From: Campylobacteraceae bacterium | GTDB lineage: Bacteria > Campylobacterota > Campylobacteria > Campylobacterales > Sulfurovaceae | Direction: 5' to 3' | DNA: 64,000 nucleotides | Assembly (NCBI GenBank): GCA_027065045.1 | Contig: JAMOOX010000152.1 | Coordinates: forward strand, 1-64,000 | Notes under the pieces: generated by a model | Told to the model about the DNA's origin: nothing | Seen by the model: the letters and a program-made list of their open reading frames with translations, nothing else | Database searches by the model: none | Program-made: the position numbers and the translations under genes | Part shown: piece after piece, positions 45,921 to 56,000 of the stretch | Layout: each line of letters begins with the position of its first letter | Position numbering within the stretch: position 1 is the first letter of the stretch

Positions 45921-46880
45921 CTATTTTAATTTCCAATAATTTATCTCATTGCTATCATTTGCACTAAAAAGTTCATTTTCATTTATAAATAAGATTTTAC
46001 TAATAGTTGCCTTATGGTGTCCTAATTTATATAGATTACTTTTGGTATTGGTATCAAAAATAGTAATATTATTATTCTCATCACTTGCATAAGCACCTCT
46101 ATTTCCACTTGGACTTAGTCCTGCACTATATATCAAAAATGTGCCATCTTTATAGTAGCTCACTTTTTTGTCATCAGAGTATATTGCACATCTTCTATCT
46201 TGTCCTGCTGTGATAACTATACTATTTTTGTAATCAACTTGAAATATATTATCTACATTTTGACCTTTTAATTCTTTGATGATTTTACCACTGTTTATAT
46301 CCACAACTTTAAGCTCACCACTCTCATCTGCTATCACTACTTTCTCTTTTTTTTCATTTATTGCAAAACTAGAAAACTTAGAAGCAGATATTTGATTTCT
46401 ATAAATCGTTTTTGAGTTGCTAATATCATATAAGATTAATTCATTACTTAATAGTGCGATAAGTAGCTTATCTTTGTTTATAAATTTAGCTTGGCTAATT
46501 GTATATGATTGATTTGTTGATATTATCTCTTTTAATTCATTATCTTGAAATATATGGACTCTTCTATATCCCATTTTACCTTGTGAGACTATCATAATCT
46601 TATTATCAATTATATCTACTGAATATATCTTAGATGTTACTTTATCGCCAATAAAATCTTTTATTTTGGGTACTTCTATTGTTTGGATTAGTTTTTGAGA
46701 AGTTGTATCATAAATATCTACTTTACCCTCGGCCGTAGCAGAGTATAGTTTGCTATCTTGATATACCAAATCTGTTACTCCTCCACTACCTTTGTATATA
46801 AAACTAGGCTCAATAGCACTCACTCCTGTAACAAAAATTAGGAGTAATAGTATCTTATTAATTGTTGGGGTTAAACTCAT
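45921..46880 (-). CDS. napL: Periplasmic WD40-like protein NapL
   Basis: A 319-residue exported protein: signal peptide at residues 1-23 (KILLLLIFVTGVSA) and then repeats of about 40 residues with a beta-propeller pattern (LYSATAEGKVDIYD, VVIADESGELKVVD, AYASDENNNITIFD, LFSANDSNEINYW). NapL is found mainly in campylobacterial nap clusters and its exact role in nitrate reduction is unsettled. I choose ATG 46880 (AGAGG 6 bases upstream) over an ATG six codons earlier. It overlaps the preceding 102-aa gene by 23 bases. Confidence 0.82.
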   Translation of the reverse strand: MSLTPTINKILLLLIFVTGVSAIEPSFIYKGSGGVTDLVYQDSKLYSATAEGKVDIYDTTSQKLIQTIEVPKIKDFIGDKVTSKIYSVDIIDNKIMIVSQGKMGYRRVHIFQDNELKEIISTNQSYTISQAKFINKDKLLIALLSNELILYDISNSKTIYRNQISASKFSSFAINEKKEKVVIADESGELKVVDINSGKIIKELKGQNVDNIFQVDYKNSIVITAGQDRRCAIYSDDKKVSYYKDGTFLIYSAGLSPSGNRGAYASDENNNITIFDTNTKSNLYKLGHHKATISKILFINENELFSANDSNEINYWKLK

Positions 46881-47166
46881 AACTATCCTCTTTACCATTG
46901 ATTTTATCTATCTCTTCTTGGTATTTCTCTTGCATTATTGCCATCTGTTCTTGAAGTTCTTGGATACTTGCAGGGCTTAGTGCTTTATCTCTTATCCACT
47001 CTACCTCAATCTCTCCTCCATATTCAGCACCTAACTCTTCTATATTTGTAGCATATTCATCTAAATCTTTACATACTACTTCACTCTCTTCTAGTGTATC
47101 AATTAGACGAATAAACCAACCACCTAATCCATTTGGTTCTACTTGTGATATAAATTTTACTGCCAT
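46858..47166 (-). CDS. Small hypothetical protein in the nap cluster
   Basis: A 102-residue acidic protein with a compact N-terminal part (MAVKFISQVEPNGLGGWFIR) and a helical, charged C-terminal part (IQELQEQMAIMQEKYQEEI) that may form a coiled coil. It has no signal peptide or cysteines. It lies 12 bases after napF with a good ribosome site (GGAG) and overlaps napL, so it is translated as part of the nap operon. No named family is recognised; a cytoplasmic assembly role is a guess from position only. Confidence 0.7.
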   Translation of the reverse strand: MAVKFISQVEPNGLGGWFIRLIDTLEESEVVCKDLDEYATNIEELGAEYGGEIEVEWIRDKALSPASIQELQEQMAIMQEKYQEEIDKINGKEDSYEFNPNN

Positions 47167-47178
47167 ACTCTCTTCTCC

Positions 47179-47670
47179 TTATCTACTTATTGTAATTGCC
47201 TCTACTGGGCATTTTGATATACAAAAACCACAACTTGTACATTTATCAGCGATAATTTCTGCTCTAAACATTCCTATAAAGCTAATTGCATTATCAAGAC
47301 ATGGCTCTTTGCAACTAAAACACATAGTTTGATGCCAACTAAGACATTTTAGTATATCTATCTCTATTTTTGCATTAATATTAGCAAGATTTTCTATTTT
47401 TAATACATCTGCTTCACAAACATCAGCACAATCATCACAATATGTACATCCACTTTTGCTTAAATCAAGTTCAACTGTCTCATCATTTGAGAGTTTAATT
47501 ATCTGCTCTTCACAAATATTGATACAAGGTTTATCAATACAATCAATACAATATTTATGAAAATCAGCTTCATCATTATAATATGGTGGTCTTATAATTA
47601 TCTTCTCTTGTTCTTTAAAAGAAGAGGTAAGAGAGCTAAAAAGCTCTCTTCTATTTATATCTTCTGCCAT
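47179..47670 (-). CDS. napF: Iron-sulfur protein NapF
   Basis: A 163-residue cytoplasmic ferredoxin-type protein with four cysteine clusters: CIDCIDKPCINIC, CTYCDDCADVC, CLSWHQTMCFSCKEPC and CTSCGFCISKCP. The last is the best canonical [4Fe-4S] motif. NapF acts in maturation of NapA before export. Its start directly follows the napB stop and the next gene begins 12 bases downstream. Confidence 0.9.
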   Translation of the reverse strand: MAEDINRRELFSSLTSSFKEQEKIIIRPPYYNDEADFHKYCIDCIDKPCINICEEQIIKLSNDETVELDLSKSGCTYCDDCADVCEADVLKIENLANINAKIEIDILKCLSWHQTMCFSCKEPCLDNAISFIGMFRAEIIADKCTSCGFCISKCPVEAITISR

Positions 47671-48405
47671 TTAATGCCATACACTCTTACCAGCACCAGA
47701 ATTTTTATTTTCTAAATCTTTTTTAGTTACTATTGAGTTACCCTCTCCAACAGTTGCTAAATCATCAGCCATTCTATCATACCAATTTGAAGCACTTTTT
47801 CCATCTTTATCAGAAAAACCACCCTCAAATGTATTTGATACTGCTAAAGCACCTCTTGATTGAGGAGCATGACATTGAGAACAGTTAAATCTAGCCATCG
47901 ATAAATCTTTACTAGGTTTAGAGATAGTAATCTCATTTTTATAGTTATCAATTGCTTTTTTAAACATTTTACCATCAAATTTATGATTTGGTCTAAAGTT
48001 TACAAAGTGAGATTTTGGAATTGGAGTTGCTTTCATTGCTGGTGCAACTTCTGGCATATGACAACCTGTACAAGTATTATTTTTTGCTGTAATTGGAAGC
48101 AGACCCTCTACAGAGTGTGGAATCATTGGTGGTGCATCTTGAAATGCTCTCTCAATTCTTTTAGATGTACCAGGTGCATCTGTTCCATAGTTTGTTTTCA
48201 TACCTGTTGTTTCAGCCTCTTCACTATAAAGGTCTGTTTTTCTAAGTCCTAAAACTGCTTCTGTAACCTCTTTTTTGTTACCTAAGTCATCTTTTTCAAG
48301 ATTAGTTTTAGAGTTAGCCTCTTTGTTAATATCTATAACATCCCCACTATATAGTGAAGGAGCAAGAAGTGCAACTAATGCAATTGTTTTTATAACTTTT
48401 ACCAT
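47671..48405 (-). CDS. napB: Periplasmic nitrate reductase diheme cytochrome c subunit NapB
   Basis: A 244-residue exported cytochrome. Residues 1-21 form a signal peptide. The two heme-c motifs are CTGCH (about residue 112) and CSQCH (about 176), each within the conserved NapB contexts APPMIPHS and MARFNCSQCHAPQ. It feeds electrons to NapA in the periplasm. The protein is longer than E. coli NapB at both ends. It sits between napH (12 bases upstream) and napF (directly downstream). Confidence 0.93.
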   Translation of the reverse strand: MVKVIKTIALVALLAPSLYSGDVIDINKEANSKTNLEKDDLGNKKEVTEAVLGLRKTDLYSEEAETTGMKTNYGTDAPGTSKRIERAFQDAPPMIPHSVEGLLPITAKNNTCTGCHMPEVAPAMKATPIPKSHFVNFRPNHKFDGKMFKKAIDNYKNEITISKPSKDLSMARFNCSQCHAPQSRGALAVSNTFEGGFSDKDGKSASNWYDRMADDLATVGEGNSIVTKKDLENKNSGAGKSVWH

Positions 48406-48417
48406 TTTTGTTTCCCC

Positions 48418-49230
48418 CTATTTTTTACTATTTTTTATATAACTTCTAATACCAAATTCAAGTGCATCATCATCACAAACATCAATACAACGCCCACAAT
48501 TACTACACTCTCCATTAAGTACCATAATACTCTCTTTGTTTATCATATATAGTACATGATTTTCAGGGCATACCACCTTACACTTCATACAATTTGTACA
48601 AGCTTCGTGATCATGACTTACCCTAATCAGACTACTTTTTCCAATTAGTGAATAGGTAGCACCTAAAGGACATAGATGCCCACACCAACCATTTTTGACA
48701 CCAAATACATCAAATAGAAATATTGCTATAATTAAAGAAATCCCAGCACCAAAACCAAAAATAATACCTCTTTGCATAATTGTAATAGGACTAAGTACCT
48801 CAAATGCAGAAATTCCAACTATAGCCGATACAATAATACCCAATACCATTATCCAGTATCGTGTATTTCGTTTCAAAAATCTATAATTGACCTCTTCTTT
48901 ATCAAGCTTTAGTTTGCGTCTAAGCCAATTTGCAAGGTCTGTTACCATATTAATAGGACATACCCAACTACAAAAAGCTCTTCCACCAACTACCATATAA
49001 AAAAGAATTATAATCCCTGCACCCAAAAGTACATCAGCACCCAAAATAAACCCAGTTGCCAACACTTGAAGTGTAGTATATGGGTCTGCTAAAGGAACTG
49101 TACCAAAAAGTAAAGATGAGCCAAAAGTCCCAGCTAAGATATTCCAACCATAAGCATTTGCACCAAAATATAGAAACAAAATTCCAACTTGTGTTATCCG
49201 TCTTAGGAGTAGATATTTAATATTTTTCAT
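48418..49230 (-). CDS. napH: Membrane quinol dehydrogenase component NapH
   Basis: A 270-residue membrane protein with about four to five membrane helices and C-terminal ferredoxin motifs (CTNCMKCKVVCPENH and CSNCGRCIDVC). The conserved inner-face motifs AFCSWVCPINMVTD and CGHLCPLGATYSL are intact. With NapG it oxidises menaquinol and passes electrons to NapB, replacing NapC, which is absent here. It overlaps the napG stop by one base. Confidence 0.93.
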   Translation of the reverse strand: MKNIKYLLLRRITQVGILFLYFGANAYGWNILAGTFGSSLLFGTVPLADPYTTLQVLATGFILGADVLLGAGIIILFYMVVGGRAFCSWVCPINMVTDLANWLRRKLKLDKEEVNYRFLKRNTRYWIMVLGIIVSAIVGISAFEVLSPITIMQRGIIFGFGAGISLIIAIFLFDVFGVKNGWCGHLCPLGATYSLIGKSSLIRVSHDHEACTNCMKCKVVCPENHVLYMINKESIMVLNGECSNCGRCIDVCDDDALEFGIRSYIKNSKK

Positions 49231-50060
49231 TAATATAACTCCCCTGAATTAAGATAATCACCAGCATTTCCTTTTTTGGAGAGTTCTGTTGTTGTCTCCT
49301 CTGCCTCTGCATTTTCTATACGCTTTTCGTCTTTTTTATCCCAACCTTTGACATAATGGTCTCCTGCGATACCTTTTGATACATCATTTGGTAATACAAA
49401 TATAGCAGGTTTTTCAGTTACACATGCTTTTTCGCATAATCCACAACCAGTACATACACTATCATGAACAATAGGCAACATAAATGAGTGTTTTCCTGTC
49501 CGTTCATTTCTTTGCATTTCAATAGTTATAGCATCTCCTAATAAAGGACAAGCACGATAACAAGCATCACACTGTATCCCCCAATAGGCTATACATGACT
49601 CTTTATGAACTACTGCTAATCCCATTCTTGATTTATTAATATCAAGTTCACCCTTATCATTAGATACGGACTCTTGATTTAATGCACCAGATGGACATAC
49701 AGGTACACAAGGAATATCTTCACACATATAACAAGGAACTTCTGTTGGGATAAAAAATGGAGTACCAATTAATTTATGGTCTCCACCTTTTGCCATTTTT
49801 AGAGTCCCTTCTTTTGCCAATCCTGTTGTCATATCTATATTTGTATCTCTATTTTTACAAGCCTCTGCACATAGACCACACTTAATACAAGCAGTTAAAA
49901 AATCATCTTCTTTAATCGCCCCAGGTGGTCTTAGTACCAATGGTGATGCTTTTACCTCATCACTATAGCCGCTCCACAACAAACCACCAAGAGCTGTTAA
50001 ACCTACGCTTTGAAGGGTCGTCGTCATAAACTTTCGTCTGTTGTTGTTGGAGTTAGCCAT
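49230..50060 (-). CDS. napG: Periplasmic ferredoxin-type protein NapG
   Basis: A 276-residue protein with a twin-arginine signal (NNNRRKFMTTTLQ, then a hydrophobic stretch to about residue 31). Four [4Fe-4S] motifs follow: CIKCGLCAEAC, CYMCEDIPCVPVCP, CIAYWGIQCDACYRACP and CTGCGLCEKAC. It pairs with NapH to form the quinol-oxidising branch that feeds nitrate reductase. It starts 3 bases after napA. Confidence 0.93.
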   Translation of the reverse strand: MANSNNNRRKFMTTTLQSVGLTALGGLLWSGYSDEVKASPLVLRPPGAIKEDDFLTACIKCGLCAEACKNRDTNIDMTTGLAKEGTLKMAKGGDHKLIGTPFFIPTEVPCYMCEDIPCVPVCPSGALNQESVSNDKGELDINKSRMGLAVVHKESCIAYWGIQCDACYRACPLLGDAITIEMQRNERTGKHSFMLPIVHDSVCTGCGLCEKACVTEKPAIFVLPNDVSKGIAGDHYVKGWDKKDEKRIENAEAEETTTELSKKGNAGDYLNSGELY

Positions 50061-50063
50061 TAA

Positions 50064-52886
50064 TTATACTTTATAAATTTTAACAGCACATTTCTTGTAA
50101 TCTGTCTGCTTTGACATAGGACAAGTAGCATCAAGACATACTTTATTAATAAATACTTTCTCATCAAACCAAGGTACAAATACAAGTCCTCTAGCAGGTC
50201 TATTTCTACCTCTAGTTTCAACTCTTGCTTTAACTTTACCTCTTCTTGATTCAACCCAACATAAAGCACCTCTTTTAAGACCTTTTTTCTTAGCATCTTC
50301 TGGGTGCATATAACATAGTGCTTCTGGAACAGCTCTATATAATTCAGGAACTCTCATAGTCATTGTACCTGAATGCCAATGTTCAAGAACTCTACCTGTA
50401 CATAACCAAGTATCATAATTTTCATCTGGCATTTCTGGTGGATCCATATATGGTCTTGCAAATATCTTAGCTTTATTTGGAAGAGCTTTTTTACCTAGTT
50501 TTTTATCTGGTGCAGTTAAGCTACCTTGTAAAAGTTTCTTAGCAAGTTTTCCATAGAATGCGTGTGAGTTACCACTCTCTTTTGTAGCTTTTGCCGCATA
50601 AGGGTCATACTTAGCATTAAATCTCCATTGTGTCTCTTTACCATCAACAACTGGCCATTTAAGTCCTCTAACCTTATGATACATATCAAATGGAGCAAGG
50701 TCATGACCATGTCCTCTAGTAAATGCCGCATACTCTTCAAATAAGTATTTTTGGATAAAGTGTCCATAACCTTTAAATACTTTACCATCAGAACCAACAA
50801 CATTTCTACTATCACCATAAGCTTCAGAGTTATCATAACCTTTTTGAATAGGATCTTTTTGGTCAAGTTTATAGCTTTTAGCTACTTTGTTATTGAAAAG
50901 AATATCAAACATAGTTGTATCATCACTATAACCCATTTTCTTAGCTTCTGCTATTACAGATGGAAGTGCTTTTTTTCTAGGTCCACTTGGTTTCCACTCA
51001 CCCCAAAGGTCTTTAACTGTAAATCTTTTTGAGAACTCAACCCACTGCCATGTATCTGACATTGCGTCACCAACTGGTAGAACTTGTTGTCTCCAGTGTT
51101 GTGTTCTTCTCTCTGCGTTTCCGTACGCTCCCCATTTTTCATATATCATTGCTGATGGAAGAACAAGGTCAGATACTTTTGCTGAAATACCAGGATAACC
51201 ATCAGAACATACGATAAAGTTATCCATCTCTCTTGCTGCTTTAATCCAGTGAGTAGCTGACGCACTATCTTGGTATGGGTTACAAACATTTACCCATGCA
51301 AACTTAACAAGTCCATCTTCAATATCTCTATGAATTTTCATAATATGTTGTTTACCAACACCATTAAGAGTACCAGCTGGAATCATCCATTTATTCTCTG
51401 CAATTGCTCTATGTTTAGGGTTTTTAACCATCATATCAGCAGGAAGTCTATGTGTAAATGTACCAACTTCTCTAGCAGTACCACACGCTGATGGTTGTCC
51501 TGTAAGTGAGAATGCTCCACTACCTGGTCTAGCTTGTTTATTTAACATAAAGTGAACATTGTACGAAAGTGTATTTACCCAAGTACCTCTTGTATGTTGA
51601 TTCATACCCATTGTCCAGAAAGATACTACTTTTCTATTTTTTTCAATGTAAAGATTAGCTAATTCTTGAAGTTTTTTCTTGAATACTTCAATATCTTCAT
51701 CAGGGTCACCTTTTACAATTTTAGCAGTATAATCAAGAGTATATGGTTCTAAAGATTTTTTGTAATCTTCAAAAGAGATATGCCAGTGTTTAAGAGTACC
51801 ACCATTATGTGTCATCTTATCACCCTCTTTATATCCATAAGGTGCTAATGCAGGTGCTTCTTTTGCTGAAACTGTTGTCTCCATCTCTTTAGAAATTGTT
51901 TCCATTTCAAGAGCTGTATATTTACCATCTTTGATTGATTTATCAGTAGATCTTCTCATCCCATAACCAATATTTACAGGTCCAGCTGTAAATACAATAT
52001 GTTTTTTGATGAAATCCCAATCAATAATTTTCTCTTTCTCATCTCTCATAACAATTTCACGAGCGATATAATTCCAAATAGCCAAATCAGTATTTGGAGA
52101 GAAAAGAATTTCAGTATCAGCAATATCAGATGTTCTATGAGTATATGTCTGAATAGATATTACTTTTACTCTATCTGGGTCTGATAATTTTCTATCAGTT
52201 ACACGAGACCAAAGAATTGGATGCATTTCTGCCATATTTGAACCCCATGAAACAACTGTATCAGTAAGTTCTATATCATCATAACAACCACTTGGTTCAT
52301 CAACACCAAATGTTTGATAGAAACCAACAACAGCAGAAGCCATACAGTGTCTAGCATTTGGATCAATTGCATTTGAACGGAAACCAGCTTTCATCATTTT
52401 TTGAGCAGCATAACCTTCCATAACTGTATATTGACCAGATGCAAATACAGCAACAGACTCAGGTCCAGCATGTTTAAGTGCTTTTTTAGCATGAAATTCC
52501 ATTTCATCAAAAGCTCTTTCCCAAGATACTGGTTTGAAGTTACCTTTCTTATCAAACTCACCTTTATCATTCATTCTTAAAAGTGGTTGTTTAAGTCTAT
52601 CTGAACCATACATAATCTTAGCATTAAAGTAACCTTTAATACAGTTAAGACCTCTATTTACTGGAGCTGCTGGGTCTCCCTTAACTGCTACGATTTTACC
52701 ACCCTTTGTAGCCATCATAATACCACAACCAGTACCACAGAATCTACATGCTGCCTTATCCCATCTCCAATCTTTTTGAGCCTCATTTGCTGAAGCTTCT
52801 AGACTTGATGGAACACTCATACCAACAGCTGCTGCTGCTGAAGCTGCTGCTGAACTTTTTAAGAAATCTCTTCTTGAAAGTGCCAT
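50064..52886 (-). CDS. napA: Periplasmic nitrate reductase catalytic subunit NapA
   Basis: A 940-residue molybdenum enzyme that reduces nitrate to nitrite. The Tat signal is [19 protein letters not shown] at the N-terminus. The [4Fe-4S] cluster is bound by Cys47, Cys50, Cys54 and Cys82 (CRFCGTGC...NCIKG). The Mo-ligating Cys181 lies in NARHCMASA. The two bis-MGD-binding halves end with the [17 protein letters not shown] block. Length is typical for Campylobacterota. It heads the operon napAGHBF-x-LD, with a perfect FNR-type box about 60 bases upstream. Nitrate respiration is therefore expected. Confidence 0.97.
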   Translation of the reverse strand: MALSRRDFLKSSAAASAAAAVGMSVPSSLEASANEAQKDWRWDKAACRFCGTGCGIMMATKGGKIVAVKGDPAAPVNRGLNCIKGYFNAKIMYGSDRLKQPLLRMNDKGEFDKKGNFKPVSWERAFDEMEFHAKKALKHAGPESVAVFASGQYTVMEGYAAQKMMKAGFRSNAIDPNARHCMASAVVGFYQTFGVDEPSGCYDDIELTDTVVSWGSNMAEMHPILWSRVTDRKLSDPDRVKVISIQTYTHRTSDIADTEILFSPNTDLAIWNYIAREIVMRDEKEKIIDWDFIKKHIVFTAGPVNIGYGMRRSTDKSIKDGKYTALEMETISKEMETTVSAKEAPALAPYGYKEGDKMTHNGGTLKHWHISFEDYKKSLEPYTLDYTAKIVKGDPDEDIEVFKKKLQELANLYIEKNRKVVSFWTMGMNQHTRGTWVNTLSYNVHFMLNKQARPGSGAFSLTGQPSACGTAREVGTFTHRLPADMMVKNPKHRAIAENKWMIPAGTLNGVGKQHIMKIHRDIEDGLVKFAWVNVCNPYQDSASATHWIKAAREMDNFIVCSDGYPGISAKVSDLVLPSAMIYEKWGAYGNAERRTQHWRQQVLPVGDAMSDTWQWVEFSKRFTVKDLWGEWKPSGPRKKALPSVIAEAKKMGYSDDTTMFDILFNNKVAKSYKLDQKDPIQKGYDNSEAYGDSRNVVGSDGKVFKGYGHFIQKYLFEEYAAFTRGHGHDLAPFDMYHKVRGLKWPVVDGKETQWRFNAKYDPYAAKATKESGNSHAFYGKLAKKLLQGSLTAPDKKLGKKALPNKAKIFARPYMDPPEMPDENYDTWLCTGRVLEHWHSGTMTMRVPELYRAVPEALCYMHPEDAKKKGLKRGALCWVESRRGKVKARVETRGRNRPARGLVFVPWFDEKVFINKVCLDATCPMSKQTDYKKCAVKIYKV

Positions 52887-52945
52887 ATTTCTCTCCTTTT
52901 GAATATAGTAACATCATTAGTTTATCACTTTAAAACTGAAGTTGT

Positions 52946-52961
52946 CTTGATAAGTATCAAG
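52946..52961 (-). promoter_or_regulatory. FNR/CRP-family operator upstream of napA
   Basis: CTTGATAAGTATCAAG is a perfect 16-base palindrome that contains TTGATAAGTATCAA (52947-52960), an exact fit to the TTGAT-N4-ATCAA site of FNR-type activators. Its centre is about 67 bases upstream of the napA ATG. A centre at -41.5 would place the -10 at about 52919-52924, where the minus strand reads TAAACT, a modest -10. Control of nap by an oxygen- or nitrogen-oxide-sensing Crp/Fnr protein is thus likely; which one is unknown. It could also act on gyrA 110 bases away, but that is less likely. Confidence 0.75.
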
Positions 52962-53070
52962 ATTTAATAATAAATATAACCTATACTTTTAAAAGAGAAT
53001 TTTTGAAACATATTTAAAGATAATTTTAGATATAATAACTACTAATTTTTAAATTTCTAAAGGGAGTTTT

Positions 53071-56000
53071 ATGGACATTTTATCTAATGATGAAGATAAT
53101 ATAAACGATATATTGATAGAAGATAGTATCAAGGGTAGTTATCTTGATTACTCAATGAGTGTGATTATAGGTAGAGCATTACCTGATGCTAGAGATGGAT
53201 TAAAACCAGTTCATAGAAGGATACTTTATGCTATGAGCGACCTTAATCTATCGTTTAGAAGTCCTTATAAAAAGTCTGCTAGGATTGTGGGAGATTGTTT
53301 GGTTGCTGGTTCTTTAGTATCTACAACAAGAGGACTTATTGCCATAGAAGATGTAGAGGTAGGGGATAAAGTATATACTCAAAAAGGTATAAAGCCTGTA
53401 ACAGAACTATTCTATCAACCAGAACAACCTCTTCTCAAAGTAACTCCAGAAATTAATATTTTTGAAAATAGAGTAACTTTGGGTCATAAGTTTAAGACTT
53501 TTAATAATGATTTAAAATATGAATTTAAAGAGTCAAGAAATTTGACTAAAGATGATTATCTTATAATGCAACCATCTTTAATAGATATAAAAGATAACTA
53601 CTCAAAAGATGAAACTTATGCTTTGGGTATGTTTTTATCAGATGGGAATATTGATAGATATAGAGATATGAATTATCTTAATTTTGCCAATTCTCAAATA
53701 GAAGTTTTAGAATATATTAGAGATATATTTGCCGTTAATGTAAAATTACATAAAAGTAAAACTACAAATACTCTAAAAATATCAAGTAAAAAGAGTTCAA
53801 AAGCATTTTTAGAAAAATTTGATATAACTAAATATAGCCATAACATAGATATAAACTCTACTATTATGAGTTTTTCAAATAAATCTCTTTTATCATTTGT
53901 GAGTGGATTTATAGATGGAGATGGTTTTATTAGAGATAATGGTAAAAATGAGATAGTAATCACTTCTGTATCTTATCAATTTCTAAGAAAATTAGGAATT
54001 TTACTATTTGATAGATTTGGAGTAGTTTCAAATATTATAAAATCATCTAATAAAGGTGATATTTATATAATTGATAATAAAGAGATAACTTCTAACTATA
54101 ACTGTTATAATCTAACTTTTACAGGTAGTAATGCCTATTTCTTCAAGGGTAAATTAAAACTAATTAATCAAAAGAAAAGAGATAGATTAGAGGCTTTAAA
54201 AGAGTCTAACTCACCAACTCTTACAAGTTATTTGCCATATTTCGCCAAAAAAGTTTTTGATATTTTCTCTCAAAGACATCTTGGTGCTGGTTGGTACAAA
54301 GATGAAAATGGCAAAAAGTTTAGATTGGGTATTAAATATAAAAATGGTAATAAAATAAGATATGCCAAAGAGTTATCAGATAATATTAGATTATATTCTG
54401 ATAGTATAGAAGAGTTAAATATTCTTGAAAAACTAAAAAGATTAGATATAAAACTATATGAACATCTTAAATATATAGTAGATAATAAGATAAGATTTAT
54501 TAAAGTTAAAAAAGTTAAAAAAATCAAAGATGAGATAACTTATGATTTTACTGTTGAAGATGAGCATGAGTTTTTTGTAAATGGTGTGATTAGTTCAAAT
54601 TGTATCGGTAAATACCATCCACACGGTGATAATTCAGTATATGATGCACTTGTAAGAATGGCACAAGATTTTTCTATGAGAATACCTCTTGTTGATGGTC
54701 AAGGAAACTTTGGTAGTATTGATGGTGATAATGCGGCAGCTATGAGATATACCGAAGCACGAATGAGTAGAGTCGCAGAAGATATATTAGCTGATATTGA
54801 TAAAGATACAGTTGATTTTGTAGCTAACTATGATGATAGTTTAAGTGAACCTGATGTATTGCCATCAAGAGTGCCAAATCTACTTGTAAATGGTAGTAGT
54901 GGTATAGCCGTAGGTATGGCTACTAATATTCCTCCTCATAGACTTGATGAGATAGTAGATGCACATCTATTTAGATTGGATAATCCAAATTGTGAGATAG
55001 AAGATATTTTGGAGATTATTAAAGGTCCTGATTTCCCAACGGCAGGTATTATATTTGGTAAAAAAGGGATTAATGATGCCTATACTACAGGGCGAGGTAG
55101 AATTAAAGTAAGAGCGAAGACTCATATTGAACAAAAGGGCAGTAGAGAGGTTATTGTAATTGATGAACTACCTTATCAAGTAAATAAATCAAGACTTATA
55201 GAGAATATCGCTTCACTTGTAAGAGATAAGCATATAGAGGGATTATCTGAAATTAGAGATGAGTCTGATAGAGATGGTATTAGAGTAGTAATAGAACTTA
55301 AAAGAGATGCTATGAGTGATATAGTGCTTAATCATCTATTTAAATCTACTCAAATGCAAGTTACATTTGGTATTATAATGTTAGCAATTGTAAATAAAGA
55401 GCCAAAAGTATTTAATATTTTAGAACTACTTGACCTATTTTTAAGACATCGTAAGACTATTATAATTAGAAGAACTATTTTTGACCTTGAAAAAGCCAAA
55501 GCCAAAGCACATATCTTAGAGGGGCTTTTAAAAGCTGTTGATAATATTGATAAAGTAATCAAAATCATTAGACAATCTAAAGATAGCGAGAGTGCAAGAG
55601 AGGCATTAGAGGTTAATTTTGACCTATTAACTATCCAAGCAAAATCAATCCTTGAAATGAAGCTTAGAAAACTTACAGGATTAGAGATTGATAATATCAA
55701 AGATGAGTTAGAAGTACTTAAAGAGGATATTGAATATCTAAATAGTATTCTAAAGAGTGAAGAGATATTAAATGGTATTATTAAAGATGAGCTTATAGCA
55801 GTAAGAGATAAGTATTCAACTCCTAGACTTACAGAGATAGTAGATGATTATGATGATATTGATATAGAGGATTTAATTCCAAATGAGCCAATGGTAGTAA
55901 CAATTACTCATAATGGATATGTCAAACGAATATCAACCAAAGCCTATGAGAAACAAAAAAGAGGTGGTAAGGGTAAAACTGCTGTTACTACTCATGATGA

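Noticed and set aside
50060-50296. A small gene overlapping the 3' end of napA on the same strand
   Set aside because: It is an alternate frame within napA rich in Leu, Val and Lys without similarity; napA codons explain the region.
52887-53070. A chromosomal replication origin beside gyrA
   Set aside because: No cluster of DnaA boxes and no dnaA, dnaN or gyrB gene in the window. The gap is explained by divergent promoters and the FNR-type site.
53694-53963. Open frames on the minus strand inside the gyrA intein and other shadows opposite long genes such as napA and rpoD
   Set aside because: They lie wholly within strongly supported genes, lack ribosome sites and family similarity, and arise from AT-rich codon use.
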